64,000 nucleotides of DNA. Origin: Argentina anserina (lineage: Eukaryota; Streptophyta; Magnoliopsida; Rosales; Rosaceae). The stretch covers positions 11,669,001-11,733,000 of the forward strand of contig NC_065875.1 in NCBI RefSeq assembly GCF_933775445.1. The letters are read 5' to 3'. The position numbers and the translations under genes are program-made. This document shows, piece after piece, positions 12,249-24,742 of the stretch; the first letter of the stretch is position 1, and every line of letters begins with the position of its first letter. The notes beneath the pieces are model-generated. The model was not told where the DNA came from, made no database searches, and saw nothing but the letters and a program-made list of their open reading frames with translations.

Positions 12249-12905
12249 TAGGGCTATAAGTAGGCTCGAGCCGCTCGTGTTCGGCTCGCTTTTAACTCGT
12301 TCGATTCGAGCTTGTAAAGTTAAATGAGCTGAGTTTGAGCTCGATATTTAGCCCGATCTTGAAAATGAGCGGAACTTGACTAACAAGTATCCAGCCCGTT
12401 CAACTCGTTTAGCTCACGAGCTACTTCAGGCTTGTTAAAAACTCGGCTCGTTTATTAATTAAGTTTGACTTATTAATTTTTATAGTATATATAAAGCATA
12501 ATTTTTAGATGAGGAATAATATTAGTTTGAAAGAGTTGAAAGGTTTCTTTTTAGAATAATTAGTTAAAAACTTTAAGTTTTATAACGAGTTTGATTTGTT
12601 ATTTTTAGTTTATTATATATAAAAGAGATTTTGTGTGATGCAATGACATTAGATTTTGAATTTTCTTTTTAATTTCTAGATTTTAAAATTTTAATTTCGT
12701 ATGATTCAAACCGACTCAATTCGAATTCAATCTCATCTAATAAAATGAGCCGGCTCGAGCCCAGCTCGAGTTTTTTCAAGCCGAACTGAGCTTGAACATG
12801 AAGTACAAAAATTTAATTTTGGCCCAGCTCGAGCTCAATCGAATGAAAACGAGCCAAATATAAACAACCTAATATTCGGCTCGGCTCGGCTCATTTACAC
12901 CTCTA
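12249..12905. mobile_element. hAT-type MITE rich in GGCTCG/GAGCTCG motifs, 657 bp
   Basis: The termini are an imperfect inverted pair: left tagggctataagtaggctcg, right in reverse complement tagaggtgtaaatgagccga. The 8-bp flanks are gcaactcg (12241-12248) and gcaacttg (12906-12913), 7 of 8 identical, the TSD length of hAT elements. Runs of ggctcg, gagctcg and agccgag occupy the first 190 and last 190 bp, with an AT-rich middle. There is no coding capacity. Confidence 0.88.
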
Positions 12906-13124
12906 GCAACTTGTAATATGTCTAAGTAAAAGCATGTTCTCTGATAATCTTATTCTTGTAACAACTAACAACCGCATATACATATACATTAATTACTGAT
13001 AGACACACCATATATGAATCTCAAACAAAAGAAAAGAAAAAGAGGACGACAGTACATAAACTCAGCTCATCTGGGATTTACAAGATTAAGCTAATTGTAC
13101 GTCACGTTACATATTTGTCTCAGC

Positions 13125-15248
13125 TTATGAGTGAGCTCTACTCAGATTCTGCATGAGCAACTTTGATGAGGAAAGGGTTCCAAGCACTCCAAGAACAAAC
13201 CCAAATGCAATCAGAATGAAGTTTAGGACCAGAAGAGGCCTTGATATCTGAGGCCAACAGATCTTGAGGTAGAAGGCACAAGGGAAAATGACACAGATAG
13301 CAATGCTCACAAGCGATCCAGTGAGGCTGAGAACATACTGAAAATATGGGACTGACAGGGCTAGTGCGAGAATCATCAGAAGTAGAAAGGAACCAACTGT
13401 ACCTCTGACAATCAACTTTGTTCTTGAACTCATAGAATCTGGGAGGTTATGCTCAACCTGGATTGCCATAGGTGCAAATTCCAGAGCATATTTGGTCATT
13501 GGTGTGAGCACTGTAGCCCATAGTGCAATCTTTGTAACTATAAGATGGGGAGGCATGCTTAGAGTTATTTGGGGATTTACTTGGGGACCATACAACTTGG
13601 CACCCATGAAGGCTAGAGAGCTGTAAAGCAAAGTGACTATGCTGAAGCTTATTATAGATACCTGCAGGAAAATTTGAAAACATAAGTCAAAAGTTTCAGG
13701 GAAGAATGAAGCAAAGTACCCGCAACAAACATGCATTCTTGGCCTAGTTATAACGAATTTATCCTCTTGTTCGATTCGTCAAGTATCTTAAGTTGTTATG
13801 ATGCTAAATAAGGATATGCAAATAAAAATAAGAGTCGCATTCGAAGAAAATATACAAATATCAAGATCGACACTATCTAGTCACTAGTTATTAGGACTCG
13901 AAATAAGTTAGATTTTGTGTAGGGTATCAAATTAACTGTCGGAGCATATATATAACCCTTGATAAACAAGAAACCAATATAGATTGTGGCTATATATTAA
14001 AATTTTGAGGGGTAAAGTACCTTGGTGAACTTGGAAGGATCTTTCATGGCCTTGTATAAATTAGGGAAGACAATATGTCCTGCATAGCTGAAGATATAAA
14101 GGCCAGATATTGCAGGAATGTTTTGAATCTGAAGGGCTGGTATAATATGATTAGCTTTCACCCCACCAAAAATGCCTGTGCATGCCACTGATGAAAAAAT
14201 GGCAAGTGACATGAGAACACCACCAAAGGAGAGGAATGATATGGAAGAGAGATCTCTCAACCACAGACTCGGCAGAGCAACCAAAACCGCCAACAACGTC
14301 AGGAGCTGAGATTTCGATAATTTGGCCCATGGAATCTGAACTTGGGTTCCTGAGAAAACTCTATTTATATTGTCATGCAATGAGATGGTGTAGGACACAA
14401 GGGCCATGAAGATCTCTAAGTAAATGAAGGTTGCTGCTAGGAGTTTTCCCTTGGTTCCAAAGGCATTTTGTCCAATATCTGTGTAGCTTCTTGACTTAGG
14501 ATTTTTGTCTAAGCATTTCCCCAGCAGATGAGAACAATAAGCACATATAGCACCAAGTCCTATCATTAAGAATGCAGAAACCCAACCTCCAGATTCTATG
14601 GCATATGGAGTTGATAGCTGCCCCAAACCTGTAGCACACACCATAAAAAATTAATCATTGATTTTATTGTTATTAAGAAAAAATTAACCAAATCAATACG
14701 TAACTCATGTTCATCAATTACGTCTATACTATATACTTGATATACTCACATGCATGCTGTTTCTTACGTACGTCTCTTCTCTCAAGTATATATATAAATA
14801 ACGGACTCTAGACAAGAAAATTAATCAATCATATGGAAAATGGGTGAGTCATTGAACTGAATTGTGCTAACAAACACGTGCAGTTCGTGGTCATGAGATG
14901 AACCTGAAATGATAACTATCTTGCAGAACACAAAGCCAAAGGTTTATTGTACAATTGTACGTACTGATCGAGTTGTAGAAGACATTTTTATGTACCTATG
15001 AGCATCCCAGTCATGTTGATCACAGCATGAGTAACAGAATTATTGGCCTCTCCGTGGTGCTCATGATCGCCAACATCTGAGTCGACTTTCTTACAGCTCT
15101 CGAAACTTTGCTCACATTTGCACACTTTGTTTTCCTCCAGGCAAACACTACAGCTCAGCTCGTTCAGAGCCAAGTTCCTGCCGTGCACCGAGTCACTCGC
15201 AACTTGGTTTGGGTGCGGAAGACACTCTGATTGAAACCAGTTGAACAT
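13125..15248 (-). CDS. Vacuolar amino-acid transporter, AVT1 group (AAAP family)
   Basis: The product is a secondary transporter of neutral amino acids, probably at the tonoplast, by family knowledge. Three exons join in frame: 15248-14996, 14628-14021 and 13661-13125, with GT/AG borders, giving 465 aa. Residues 1-75 are a hydrophilic, Cys-rich N-terminal tail (SCSVCLEENKVCKCEQ). The first membrane helix region has the AAAP signature MLIGLGQLSTPYAIESGGW, split by intron 1 at Gly. About ten further hydrophobic segments follow, including YIFSYAGHIVFPNLYKAM and the C-terminal segment that ends in a short Ser-rich tail. The length fits AVT1 proteins. The ATG at 15248 is the first in frame after a TATA box about 120 bp upstream. 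The substrate cannot be told from sequence. No stop or frameshift was seen. Confidence 0.93.
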
Positions 15249-15367
15249 ATTGCTCTTACGAGTTCGATCAAGAGCTATAGCTCAAGACAAAACAAGAAAA
15301 ACTAGAAAGATACTTGGTAAACCTTAATCTTAAATGGATCGATATGATAAGCTAAAGGGTGTGGATA

Positions 15368-15375
15368 TATTTATA
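15368..15375 (-). promoter_or_regulatory. TATA box of the amino-acid transporter gene
   Basis: On the minus strand the text reads TATAAATA, about 120 bp upstream of the ATG at 15248. This is a plausible distance for a plant promoter with a leader of some 90 bases. It supports the chosen start, as no other in-frame ATG lies between. Confidence 0.55.
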
Positions 15376-16052
15376 ACCGAACAAAAGTGAAAGAGTAGGT
15401 TTTCTGGGAGATGAATGTTCAGATACTTTGTGATATTGCAAATGGAGAAAAGAGATCAAATGGTATATTTTGACAAAAATGAAACTTGGATACGTTAAAT
15501 TAGCTACCATATACTTGTAAGAATCTATAACTAGTAGAGTGTGATGAATAAATTAAAGATCTCATCTCGATCGTCATCAGCTAAGTGGTACAGATACTAC
15601 AGATCCCTAACTGATCGATGAGAAAGATTTAAGGTGTCAACCTGGTTCGTGCCTATGGGGAATTTGCACGAGATGGTATATTGGCAAATGGAATCAAGTT
15701 GCTTTCAATCGATCATTTAATATTTAAAGCAACAACTGTGATATGGAAATAGGAGTGTTTTCTCAATCAGAAATTACTAACCGTCGACGACATATGCATG
15801 GATAGTGTGTTTTTCTGTCGAGCAAATAAAGTGTTTCACGCAATATCTAACCATTTTCACAATTGAAAGTTTGAAACTGTATAAAATAAGTTCGAAACTT
15901 CCAGACGAAAGAGATTAGATGCAATACTGCTCGGATAACATGGAAGCAGATTAGTTGGAATACGTGGATATTTACTTATACTTTGATGTACAGAAGTAAA
16001 AACTGTTATATATAGGATTTCCATTTTATATATAGGATTTCCATTTTTCTCA
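15376..16052. other. Upstream region of the transporter gene
   Basis: AT-rich, no gene recognised. At 16010-16045 the text tataggatttccatttt is tandemly duplicated. The short open frame at 15857-16072 has no recognisable domain and runs into the next MITE. Confidence 0.5.
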
Positions 16053-16421
16053 GCTAAGGAGGTCCTCACCAATAGTTTTAGTGCGGATTTCTATTTTTTC
16101 ACCACTTTATCATCAAATTTCCTCATCTCCACCATCTAGTATCTAGATAATATTGTGTAAATCATCTCTGAAAAATGTCAGTCAATTTGGTGATCGTTAA
16201 GACCCTTAAAATCGAAAAACAAATGGACGAACTGAATTATGTCACACATGAACTGTTCATATTTTTAACAGAAAAACGCAATTTTGAGGGTTTTAGCGTT
16301 TACCAAATTTGCTGAAATTTTATAGAGATGATCTACACAACATTATCTAGATACTAGATGGTGGAGATGAGGAAATTTGATCAAAAAGTGGTGAAAAAAT
16401 AGAAATTCTACGTAGCTAAGG
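16053..16421. mobile_element. Fold-back MITE, family F3, copy 1 (~369 bp)
   Basis: The element pairs with itself over its whole length. On the left are ctcatctccaccatctagta and tctagataatattgtg. On the right, the complementary blocks cacaacattatctagatact and agatggtggagatgagg occur at 16335-16375. A closely related copy lies at 46253-46640. This copy has lost the clean gtgcgg termini at its right end (it ends ctacgtagctaaggc). No coding capacity. Confidence 0.85.
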
Positions 16422-17839
16422 CTATATATATATTTATTTATTTATTTATATTGGATTTAGGAGATTGAACTCCATAGCTAATTATAAAGTCGAACACCAA
16501 CTCAATTCTCACATATATTCTTTCAGCATTATCTCATGTGATTGAGTTGATGGTAATATAGGTATAAAATTGGAGATTATGAGCTAGTAATATTAAGAGT
16601 TGCCAAATTACTATATTATGATATAAGTAAGATCGGTTTTGATCATTAACTACGTTAGTCTGATAGCTGGAAAAGATGTACATGCAATTAGCTCCAGAAC
16701 AGTATATTGTGGGCTGCTGGCTAGCTCACCTAGTTGGCCAAATTAAGCATGTGTGTTAATACTCAATAACCATATGTGTGATTCTCTGCCGTCGTGATCA
16801 CAATTGTCAATTATTAAGTGAATGAGATCATAAGCAATTAAGCATGCTACTAGAAATGTCGTATATATGGCTGTTACAAAATAGGAAAAGAAAAGGAATC
16901 GCGTACAAGAATCATGTTAGGTACCCTCTTTCCACTACAAGCCATATATTCTTTTGGTATCCCTATTAGATCGGATTCCCTAAGGTGGAAATGCTTGTAG
17001 GAATGCATGATACCAAAGCCATGAGTGAGTTGATTTCATATTGTGACATGCATGACCTAGTTGGGATAATACCACAAAATTTTTACGTGGGAAAATGCAT
17101 GTTACATATGCTTGCTTACACAATAGATGCTAAAGGAATGTGATGCTTTAACTACCAAACACATTACCAAACTTAAACTCGTTTCATTCCCAGCTGCTGG
17201 GACTAAAGTTAATATTGACACCATTCATACTTTGCATAATTAATATTGACACCATTCAAAAAGGAAAGTATACATGCGTGGAGTCTAGGCAGCAAATCAA
17301 CCAGTGAATTCACTTGGTACAGATCGATCCTCATATGTCCTCATGCAAGTGATCTGAAGAATCAGAATCACTAAAAATCCATATTTTCTCCGAGGTGCTC
17401 TCTCGATCTGTATGCTAGTGGCTCATTACTGGTAGATACTAGAAACCCCGGTCCACAGGCCACATCTATTATTTTATTATGTATATACATCGTGAAGGTA
17501 ATTTGCGGGAACTTCTGATAATAGTGCCGAATTGCTGACTGAATCAAACCCTTACTGTCGTCTAAGCCGGTGTTATGTGATAACCACTCAGATAGCAATT
17601 TTAGATTGACGTCTGAACAATTATCATATGACATATTTTTTCTGGTCAACTATTGTCTGAATCATCCCAAATTCACCTAAAACTGAGACAAATATAGGCT
17701 ATCTGTTGAATGAGATTCAAACAGACCACATATATGTGCAGTCTGAATGATACTAAGACAACAGATATATGCTGACTAAGACAATATATATATGTTGACC
17801 AAATATATGTGATGTCTGAATGATACCAAGACAACATAT
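16422..17839. other. Intergenic, no gene recognised
   Basis: AT-rich. The open frame at 17371-17649 (minus) shows no domain I know and no exon context. At 17700-17840 a loose minisatellite recurs: gtctgaatgatac.aagacaa with short TA runs (atatatatg) between. The right flank of the Mutator-like MITE (18450-18475) continues the same pattern, which shows that the MITE inserted into this minisatellite. Confidence 0.5.
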
Positions 17840-17848
17840 ATATGATGT

Positions 17849-18448
17849 GAGAAATTCTTGCGTGCGCTGAGCGTACCACGTGCCTTATATCCATCCAATA
17901 GTAATGCAACATGTGTTATTGTATCCCCATCTCAACACGGTTCTTTTTTTTTCATTCTTCTTCTTCGAAGTTCTTCTTCTTCTTTGTTTCCGGATAGCTC
18001 GAGTCTCTTCTTCTTAACAAGAACTATGTCTCTAATACAGTATGACTACCAAACTCCCTATGCACCTCTTTCTTCTCTCTTATTAATGACATTTTAAATT
18101 CAACATTATCATATGAGCTACAATATATAATCATCATTAACCCCAATTTCACATCTGATAACCCCCCCTGGCAAGAGCTCAATCTGATCAAACAAAAAAG
18201 AAGGTTCAGGTGAAGCATAACCTGAGGGTGAAATGGTTGGGTCAGGTTAATTTCGACATGCTTTGTGGTTTATGTTTTGATGAGGATGAACATCTTGATT
18301 GCTTCCGGAGAAAGAGAGATGAAGCTCTTAACAAATCTGGAAACAGAAGCAAGGGAGATGTCGGGGTGGGAAAAAAGTAACACGTGTCGCCTTGTTATTC
18401 GAGGGATACAGTGCCACTTGGTACGCTCAGCGCACGCAAGAATTTCTC
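17849..18448. mobile_element. Mutator-like MITE, 600 bp, perfect 9-bp TSD
   Basis: The left end is gagaaattcttgcgtgcgct followed by gagcgtacca. The right end is its exact reverse complement over 30 bp, and weaker pairing continues inward (cacgtg..tt versus caagtg..ac, acatgtgttatt versus acacgtgttact). The flanks atatgatgt at 17840-17848 and 18449-18457 are identical, the 9-bp TSD length of MULEs. The interior includes a CT-rich stretch and a GAGAAAGAGAGATGAAG-like stretch but no transposase. Open frames inside are not supported as genes. Confidence 0.93.
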
Positions 18449-18490
18449 ATATGATGTCTAAATGATACCAATACTAGCATATATATATAT

Positions 18491-20319
18491 TGATACGACC
18501 TCAATCTTTTTATTTTCATTAAATAGTATTATCGTCCAAATTTAGGTACGTTCGTAACCGAAATCCGATTTTAATATATTGGGGTTCGGATATTCTCGTA
18601 AAAGTGTGTCGTCGGAGAAACGCCCCTTTAGGAAAGTTACTATTCACGGTGGAGATTTTGTATATAGGGGGTAAGTTTCCTTTTTTAGAAAGGAAGAAGA
18701 AAGAAAAAAAAAAAGGAGAGCAGCGATTTCCCCCGAGCCGACCCCCCGACCCCGTCACTGTAGCAGTGACGGTTCTCCGCCGTCCGACCACTCCAGGCCG
18801 CCGCACGAGTACCGTTCGAAAGCTTGGAGGAAATCCTTCCGTTCTGGGTTGGTGACCGGCCATGTCTCGCCGCCGTGAGCGAGCGGTGCCGCCTAGAAGG
18901 TCCGCCTGCCGACTGCGTCTTCTTGTCAGAACTCCCTCCTCCGGCTACCATAGGCCGGGATGCTTGGTGCGTTTTGAAGGGCTCGTTCCATGCTCCAATC
19001 TCATCGAAGGAATTGAACCAATTCAAAGGGTAAGTGATCGAATCGACGAATTGAATTTCTAGGGTTTTGAATTTGGGGGTTTTCGGAACTGTTGAAATTG
19101 GACGATTTAGAGTTGAAATTGATGTTGTGAACTAGAAATTTGTTAGGAATGTTATTTGGATTGTGGTGGTGAAATTTGGTAGCCATGGGTGGTGGTCGGA
19201 TTTTGGCCGGCCGGCCGCCACTTCCGGCGGCGCCAAAGGCAGCTGCCGCCATGCCGAAGAATTTTCGATGGCATTTTTAAGCTTTGTGATGGTTGAGGAT
19301 GTTGTATGAATATTTGTGGAATTTTTGGAGGAGTTGTGGGATAGTTTGGGCGACTATTGTCCGTATTTTATCCGAAATTAGGTTGTGGTTTAACCCATGA
19401 ATTGGGGAACTCACAGTATTAGAATGTTAGAATATTGTGGGAAGTGTATGGAGGTTGTTAGTGGAGTTGAGGAATTTTTGGTGGAAGAGATAACGGTTTT
19501 GGGCGAGTGAGAGTTGTTGTTTTTCGTTTATTAAATATTACCGGGTTGCGGTAATTAATTCTTTATGTCTCTGCAATATGAGGTGGAGAGACTCGAGTTG
19601 AGGAAACTTCAGACCGACCCTCGGCGTAGCTCGGTTACTGTGAGTGTACTTTTATTTTGAATTAAATGCATGCATGAATATTTATTCAAGTGAATTTGGC
19701 GTTATATGAATTTAATTGCTTTCCTGGATTATTTGCAATGATATTTCCATTTATTTGTCTTGGAATATTTATAACGCCTTATTTGATTTAATCGGAAATT
19801 GTGGATTTTTATCCGAGAATGAGATTCTCGGAAATTGTTGTTTATAATTTGAGATTTATACGTACGGTGGGGAACCGTACTCGCTCTATCGATTCTTAAT
19901 CCGGTTCATGCCCTTTAATTATTTAAAGGGGGTACGATCAATGGATAAGAATGATTTTCTATTTTATTCCAGTATCCTCTCCTTTAATTGTATAGAGGGG
20001 GCACGATCAACGGAATCGTATCCATTCTTCCGGTATCCTCTCTTTTAAGCTTATAAAGGAGGTATGATCAACGGATAAGAATGTTGTCAATTTTCTGTGA
20101 TTTCGCTCATTTATTATTTTGTGACTAGCGGGGCTAGTTCACTTAGTTATTTTTTTGTGACCATACTTGAGATAATTATGCTAGCATAAGAATTCACTCT
20201 TTCGCCTGAGAGGCGATGCTGCCCGGGGAGGCGAGGTGATTTAGCCGGCACTGATATGACGACTCAATACCCTCTCCGTGAACGTAACGTGACGGTATTG
20301 AGAATTTGAGATTTGATAG

Positions 20320-20357
<38 letters not shown>

Positions 20358-20976
20358 TGGCCCGAGGGGCATATGGTATGACATCCTTTATTTGACTAGC
20401 GGGGTCTAGTCCTATTTTAATGAGAATATTTCTATTTATGAAAGCTTTTTAATAAAAATGTGCATGCATTGGATTTTCTTGGTATAAAAAGAAAATGGGG
20501 AAGTATAAAATATATCGTTATTTATTGATACTTGATTTTGTCCACTCACTCTAATATTTTAAATGCTTTCCCCTGGGCCATTCGTTTTAAATGCCCAGTT
20601 CACAGGCTTACAGACGCTCTATAGCTACCGTGAGGCAGCGTTCTCTTCCACCGACTGCCGGACTGTAGGTTATCTGTTTAGCCTACAAGTCGTTTGATTT
20701 CTTTTATGCCGTTTAGTTGCTCTGATACTCTGAATTTATTTGGATGATTTTCTGATGTTTAAGAGGTTGGATTTAAGTTGTGTAACTAAGTTGAATTATT
20801 TGTTATAGAAGTTGAATATGGTTGGATATTGTTAGAAGTGCAGTTTTTCTTGCAGGTTGGGTTGGCTACTTTTAAGGGAGGCTATGCCGATTTTTTTTTT
20901 GGATATGCCCCTTTGTCAATAGTCCTTGCACGACTTATCCTAGATATTAGGTTAATATTTGGGGTGGATCGTGTCA
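18491..20976. mobile_element. Solo LTR of a long-LTR retrotransposon, 2486 bp
   Basis: It starts tgatacgacc and ends ggatcgtgtca, so the termini are TG...CA with an inverted match (TGATACGA / TGACACGA). The flanks are tatat on both sides, but they lie in TA repeats, so the TSD is weak evidence. Inside are a GC-rich leader-like stretch (18720-18960, 19195-19250) and three related segments around 19905, 19975 and 20035, each with a cggt.tc..ct.ctttaa...ta.aa.gggg.acgatcaa pattern. Motifs such as gactagcggggtctagtcc also recur. The size and texture suggest a Ty3/gypsy (Tekay/Del-like) LTR. No internal gag-pol is present, so unequal recombination left one LTR. Confidence 0.72.
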
Positions 20977-21775
20977 TATATATATATATATATCCTATAA
21001 TTACTACATTTGAATATGCAATATTCCTATTAATAACTAAATTTCATTCAAAAAGAAAAAAAAATGTAATTCTTATTGCATTTAAACCCAAATACACTCT
21101 GTCATAAGTAGTTGGCTTTAGAAAACCATAACTATTAACTAAGAGTAAATGCCTAGAACATAATTGTTCTACATACCTAAACCAAAAGCAAAAACTTATC
21201 TAGAAGCTAACTTGACCGTAATAAATTAAATGCATGCATATAATTGTTCAGTTATATGTATATACACAAAAATATTTTTCTAAGTCCTACTGATTATTAT
21301 CACATTTGTTGCTCTAAGACATTGGGTGGCCTTCTCCAAAGCACATTCTTCTTGGACTTGATCAATATCACCAACTTTGCAATCAAGACAACCAGCTCTG
21401 CCTCTAAATCCCACTACAAGAAGCAAATGCAGCAAGTTACAAATGATCAAAGAACAACACTCTATAACAACATGAAGTCTAAGTTTAACAAACAATATGA
21501 ACAATAACTTTACCTTGGTACAAATTCAGGGTCTAAGTTTAACAAAATTTGTAATATACATTTAAATAAGGAAGAGTTAGGATGCGGTACAGAATGCATT
21601 TCATATGCTTTCACTTCATACTGACTAAATATCATAAAAGAAAAAAAAATATCATAAGGTTGTAAAAAGAAATCCAAACCTATATATGCAGATTTGAGGT
21701 CAGTAGCTTGACTAGGTAAGTTAATTAGATAAGTTTACCAAAAGATAGGTACAAGAGATAAAGCAAATAAAATAC
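20977..21775. other. Intergenic between solo LTR and diterpene synthase relic
   Basis: AT-rich. On the minus strand 21420-21290 gives a short open stretch (GRAGCLDCKVGDIDQVQEEC) that looks exon-like but matches nothing I can name. It is not the expected next exon of a kaurene synthase. Confidence 0.45.
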
Positions 21776-22317
21776 CTTTTAAGCTCAAAATCTCTTATGT
21801 CAAACAAATGCTTTAATGTTGATCCACCCTGGGGAAAATTCATATTCAAACTCATTGCATATTCAATCATAGCAGGAAATATTATATCAAACCCAGGCGA
21901 TGACTGCTCTTCATCAGTAGCTGAAGCTAAGTTTGACTCAATAAAATGCAGCCCTACAAAAGAAACAGAGGGTTAATTATACAAACAGCACCAGCAAAGG
22001 ATAAACAAATATGCAAAGTCAATAAATATACCCTTGTTAATTTGTTCTTCACCAACACTCCATTGCTTTAGTGCAAGTATACATGCCAAGGTGGATGAGA
22101 GAGCATCTTTTATTGGCAATGGATGCAAATTAGGAGAACCCCATGAGCCATCGTGGAGTTGATTATCCATCAACCAATTTACGCATTCAGGGAAAAAGGG
22201 CTCCTTTGCAGAATTTGGAGAAGGGACTCTTGCCACCCAAGTAGTGTCATATGAGGAAATAGAAAGTTCAACCTTGTTGAACATCTTTTGTATTCGCTGT
22301 TTAGTTGCCTCAAATTT
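21776..22317 (-). pseudogene. ent-kaurene synthase-like diterpene synthase, two-exon fragment
   Basis: Two exons with proper borders join in frame: 22317-22032 and 21953-21776. They encode the N-terminal region of the class I diterpene synthase (gibberellin pathway) family. Visible signatures are [56 protein letters not shown], and GLHFIE across the splice. The reading frame is intact in this part. The transit-peptide exon upstream and all exons downstream, including the DDxxD catalytic domain, are absent from the neighbourhood, where a solo LTR begins 0.8 kb further on. It is therefore a gene fragment that cannot make an active enzyme. An intact paralogue elsewhere is likely. Confidence 0.85.
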
Positions 22318-23407
22318 CTGTATCAAATATACATTTTGTAATCATTTGTAATATATCCATATCTCCAAATTTGCACATAGACCTTTTGATGAGCAGACCT
22401 CTAATTTTCTTTTACAATATATTGAAATGCTATTTAGACATCCATATTTTTCTCAAAATGCCCATAGTCCAATTGAATTAATGATTGTTGATTAGACCTC
22501 CTTTAATTTTGAACATTCGACAATGATATTTTTTTAATCAATAAGTCCTTAATATTTGTCGAGATTCAAAGCCTGTTTGTTTAGATTACAGTACATCATC
22601 AAATATTTATCTCCAGATTCTTTGATTTCATCATTAATCATGAAAAATGCGGGAGAACCGAAAAATAAATTCACTGTAATTAGAAAATAAAAACCACAAA
22701 AATATATTTAAAATGAGTGCGCAAACATCATATTTTAGAAAATACATCAGTCACTACCGACAAATTATATAACCTTTCAAAATGATATAAAATTTTACTC
22801 AATCATCGATTGTGAATCATTCTTGATATATAGTTCTTAGACTCATATTATTTTATTTTTTAAATTTATATTTGTCATTTGAATGTCTTTTTGGTCATTT
22901 TATATGGATTGACTTTTTCAACGTTGATATGAAAAAAAAAAAGATTTAGGTGCCAATTTAGGAAGTATGAATAAAACTTCCTTTAAATAGATCACATGTA
23001 ACTATCATCGATATTATAAGCACGTATTTGGATGTGGCTGAGATACACCTGACTATTAGGGACTAGTGTATGTCTAATACACCCGTGATTCAAGACTCAC
23101 TTAATCACTTGCATTTTAAAATTAATTATCACTTCAACTTTGTAGTACCATAAATCAACCATCTCGCCGCACTTGGACATAATCACCACCACACTATTGT
23201 CTTAATGCAATGCCAACTAGTCAGAAACCCGATCCCATAAGAGCCCAACCCTTGATCCTGTAAGTAAATCTTAGAGCGAGGCATGAGGAAAAATAAGATG
23301 GCAAACGCCATCTTAATGCTGGACTACATGCAAGGTTGTCATCCTAACAAAGTCGTCACCCACTCCATACAAGAACTTGTCAGTTGTCACTGCTAACAAA
23401 AATTAAG

Positions 23408-23467
<60 letters not shown>

Positions 23468-24354
23468 ACATAAAGTGAAAAACTTAGATAGAAAACTCTT
23501 AACATTACTAGGAGGAATTAGGATAGACTTAGAGCTCATAAAATTTGTGCGTACAAGCATATCTTTTGTAACCATCGTCTAATAATCATGAACATTAAAA
23601 CTATAATAAGTAAGTATATATATATATATATGTTAGTTCTATTAAACAACAAATCACCACCGAAATATCTGATGCACTATATGTCATCAGTGTGGTTTTC
23701 AGGCAGTAATGGATCTATTTTGTTCGGGTTTGTTGGTTTTTCAGTGCCAGTGCGATGCCCAAAAATCCAGTATTATATGGGCATATGAAACCCCAAGTAA
23801 TCGAACCAATCGAAATCTGTTGTGCATTGTTATTCCAATCGCATGAAAAACACATATCTCACATAAAATTTAATCAAATGAGAAATAACACGAGAGGTCC
23901 TAGAGTCATGATTGAATGAGAAAATTCATAAACTTAATAAATGGAAATTAAAATGTTAAACAAAATTAGAAAACAATCAATTTTTAATTTATTTTTTTCT
24001 GACCGTGTTGCCTCTTCTTCTAATTTCGTCCATAACTTAGCCATCCGGCGACTTGTTTGAGTGTAATTGGTAACTTTAGAAAGTTCTCTCCCCTAATATA
24101 TTTGATATTATACCCTCTTTGAACTGACTACTGTACAAAGTGTAGCAATCCTTGCAAGAGACTACCAGCGTCCATGATGGTGCTCCAAGCTACTCTGGTG
24201 AAACCGGACCTCAAGGCTTCTGAATTATAGTTATTCTCTTCATTATGAATACATGCATATCTCTTGACATTCTCTTCACATTTGAATTTTAACATAATTT
24301 CGCAAATTAGACATTTCTCTTGGCATATCACACTTGCAATTACACTGCATGACA
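22318..24354. other. Intergenic, no gene recognised; (GA)n at 23410-23462
   Basis: AT-rich DNA. I searched the minus strand for an upstream kaurene synthase exon and found none. A perfect (GA)26-class microsatellite occupies 23410-23462 and a short (TA)n lies near 23620. Other open frames here are explained by these low-complexity tracts. Confidence 0.5.
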
Positions 24355-24742
24355 CACTACTAACTAGTTACAATATCGACATTGTGACTACCGTTGTATT
24401 TGGTAGTATGACAACATTTGTGACTGATTTATGTGACTATGTTGTGGCAAGAAGAAAATATGAAAAAAGCAAGAATATTAGAATGACTAAAAATAACTAA
24501 CATTTATCTGCTGTTATGTGATCTTGAAGTTCTCATATAAACTAATACGATCTAAATATCGACATTGACGTTATCACACTGGTAGTCACACCACGAGCCA
24601 CAATAGTAATCACACCATTAGATGTCACATTAGGAGTCACATCAGTTAGAAGTTTCATTACTTTTGTGACTAGAAAACTAGTCAGCTACATTACATGTCA
24701 CACTAACATTGTTTTGTGACGGGTTGTGTGATTAATGTAGTG
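24355..24742. mobile_element. Possible short CACTA-like element
   Basis: The left end cactactaac and the right end in reverse complement cactacatta share the first six bases. The interior is dense in TGTGAC/GTCACA motifs in both orientations (24383, 24420, 24432, 24583, 24596, 24630, 24645, 24697, 24714), like CACTA subterminal repeats. The 3-bp flanks (aca/aat) do not match, so this is tentative. Confidence 0.4.

Noticed and set aside
14880..15000. Possible separate small gene formed by the transporter's first exon
   Set aside because: The exon splices in frame at CATAG/GTACAT to the GLGQLSTPYA exon, so it is the N-terminal tail of the transporter.
17858..18465. Small CDSs inside the 17849-18448 element
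   Set aside because: They begin inside the terminal inverted repeat of a Mutator-like MITE and show no domain.
18519..19252. Several GC-rich open frames on both strands
   Set aside because: All lie within the solo LTR; frames overlap on both strands with no conserved motif.
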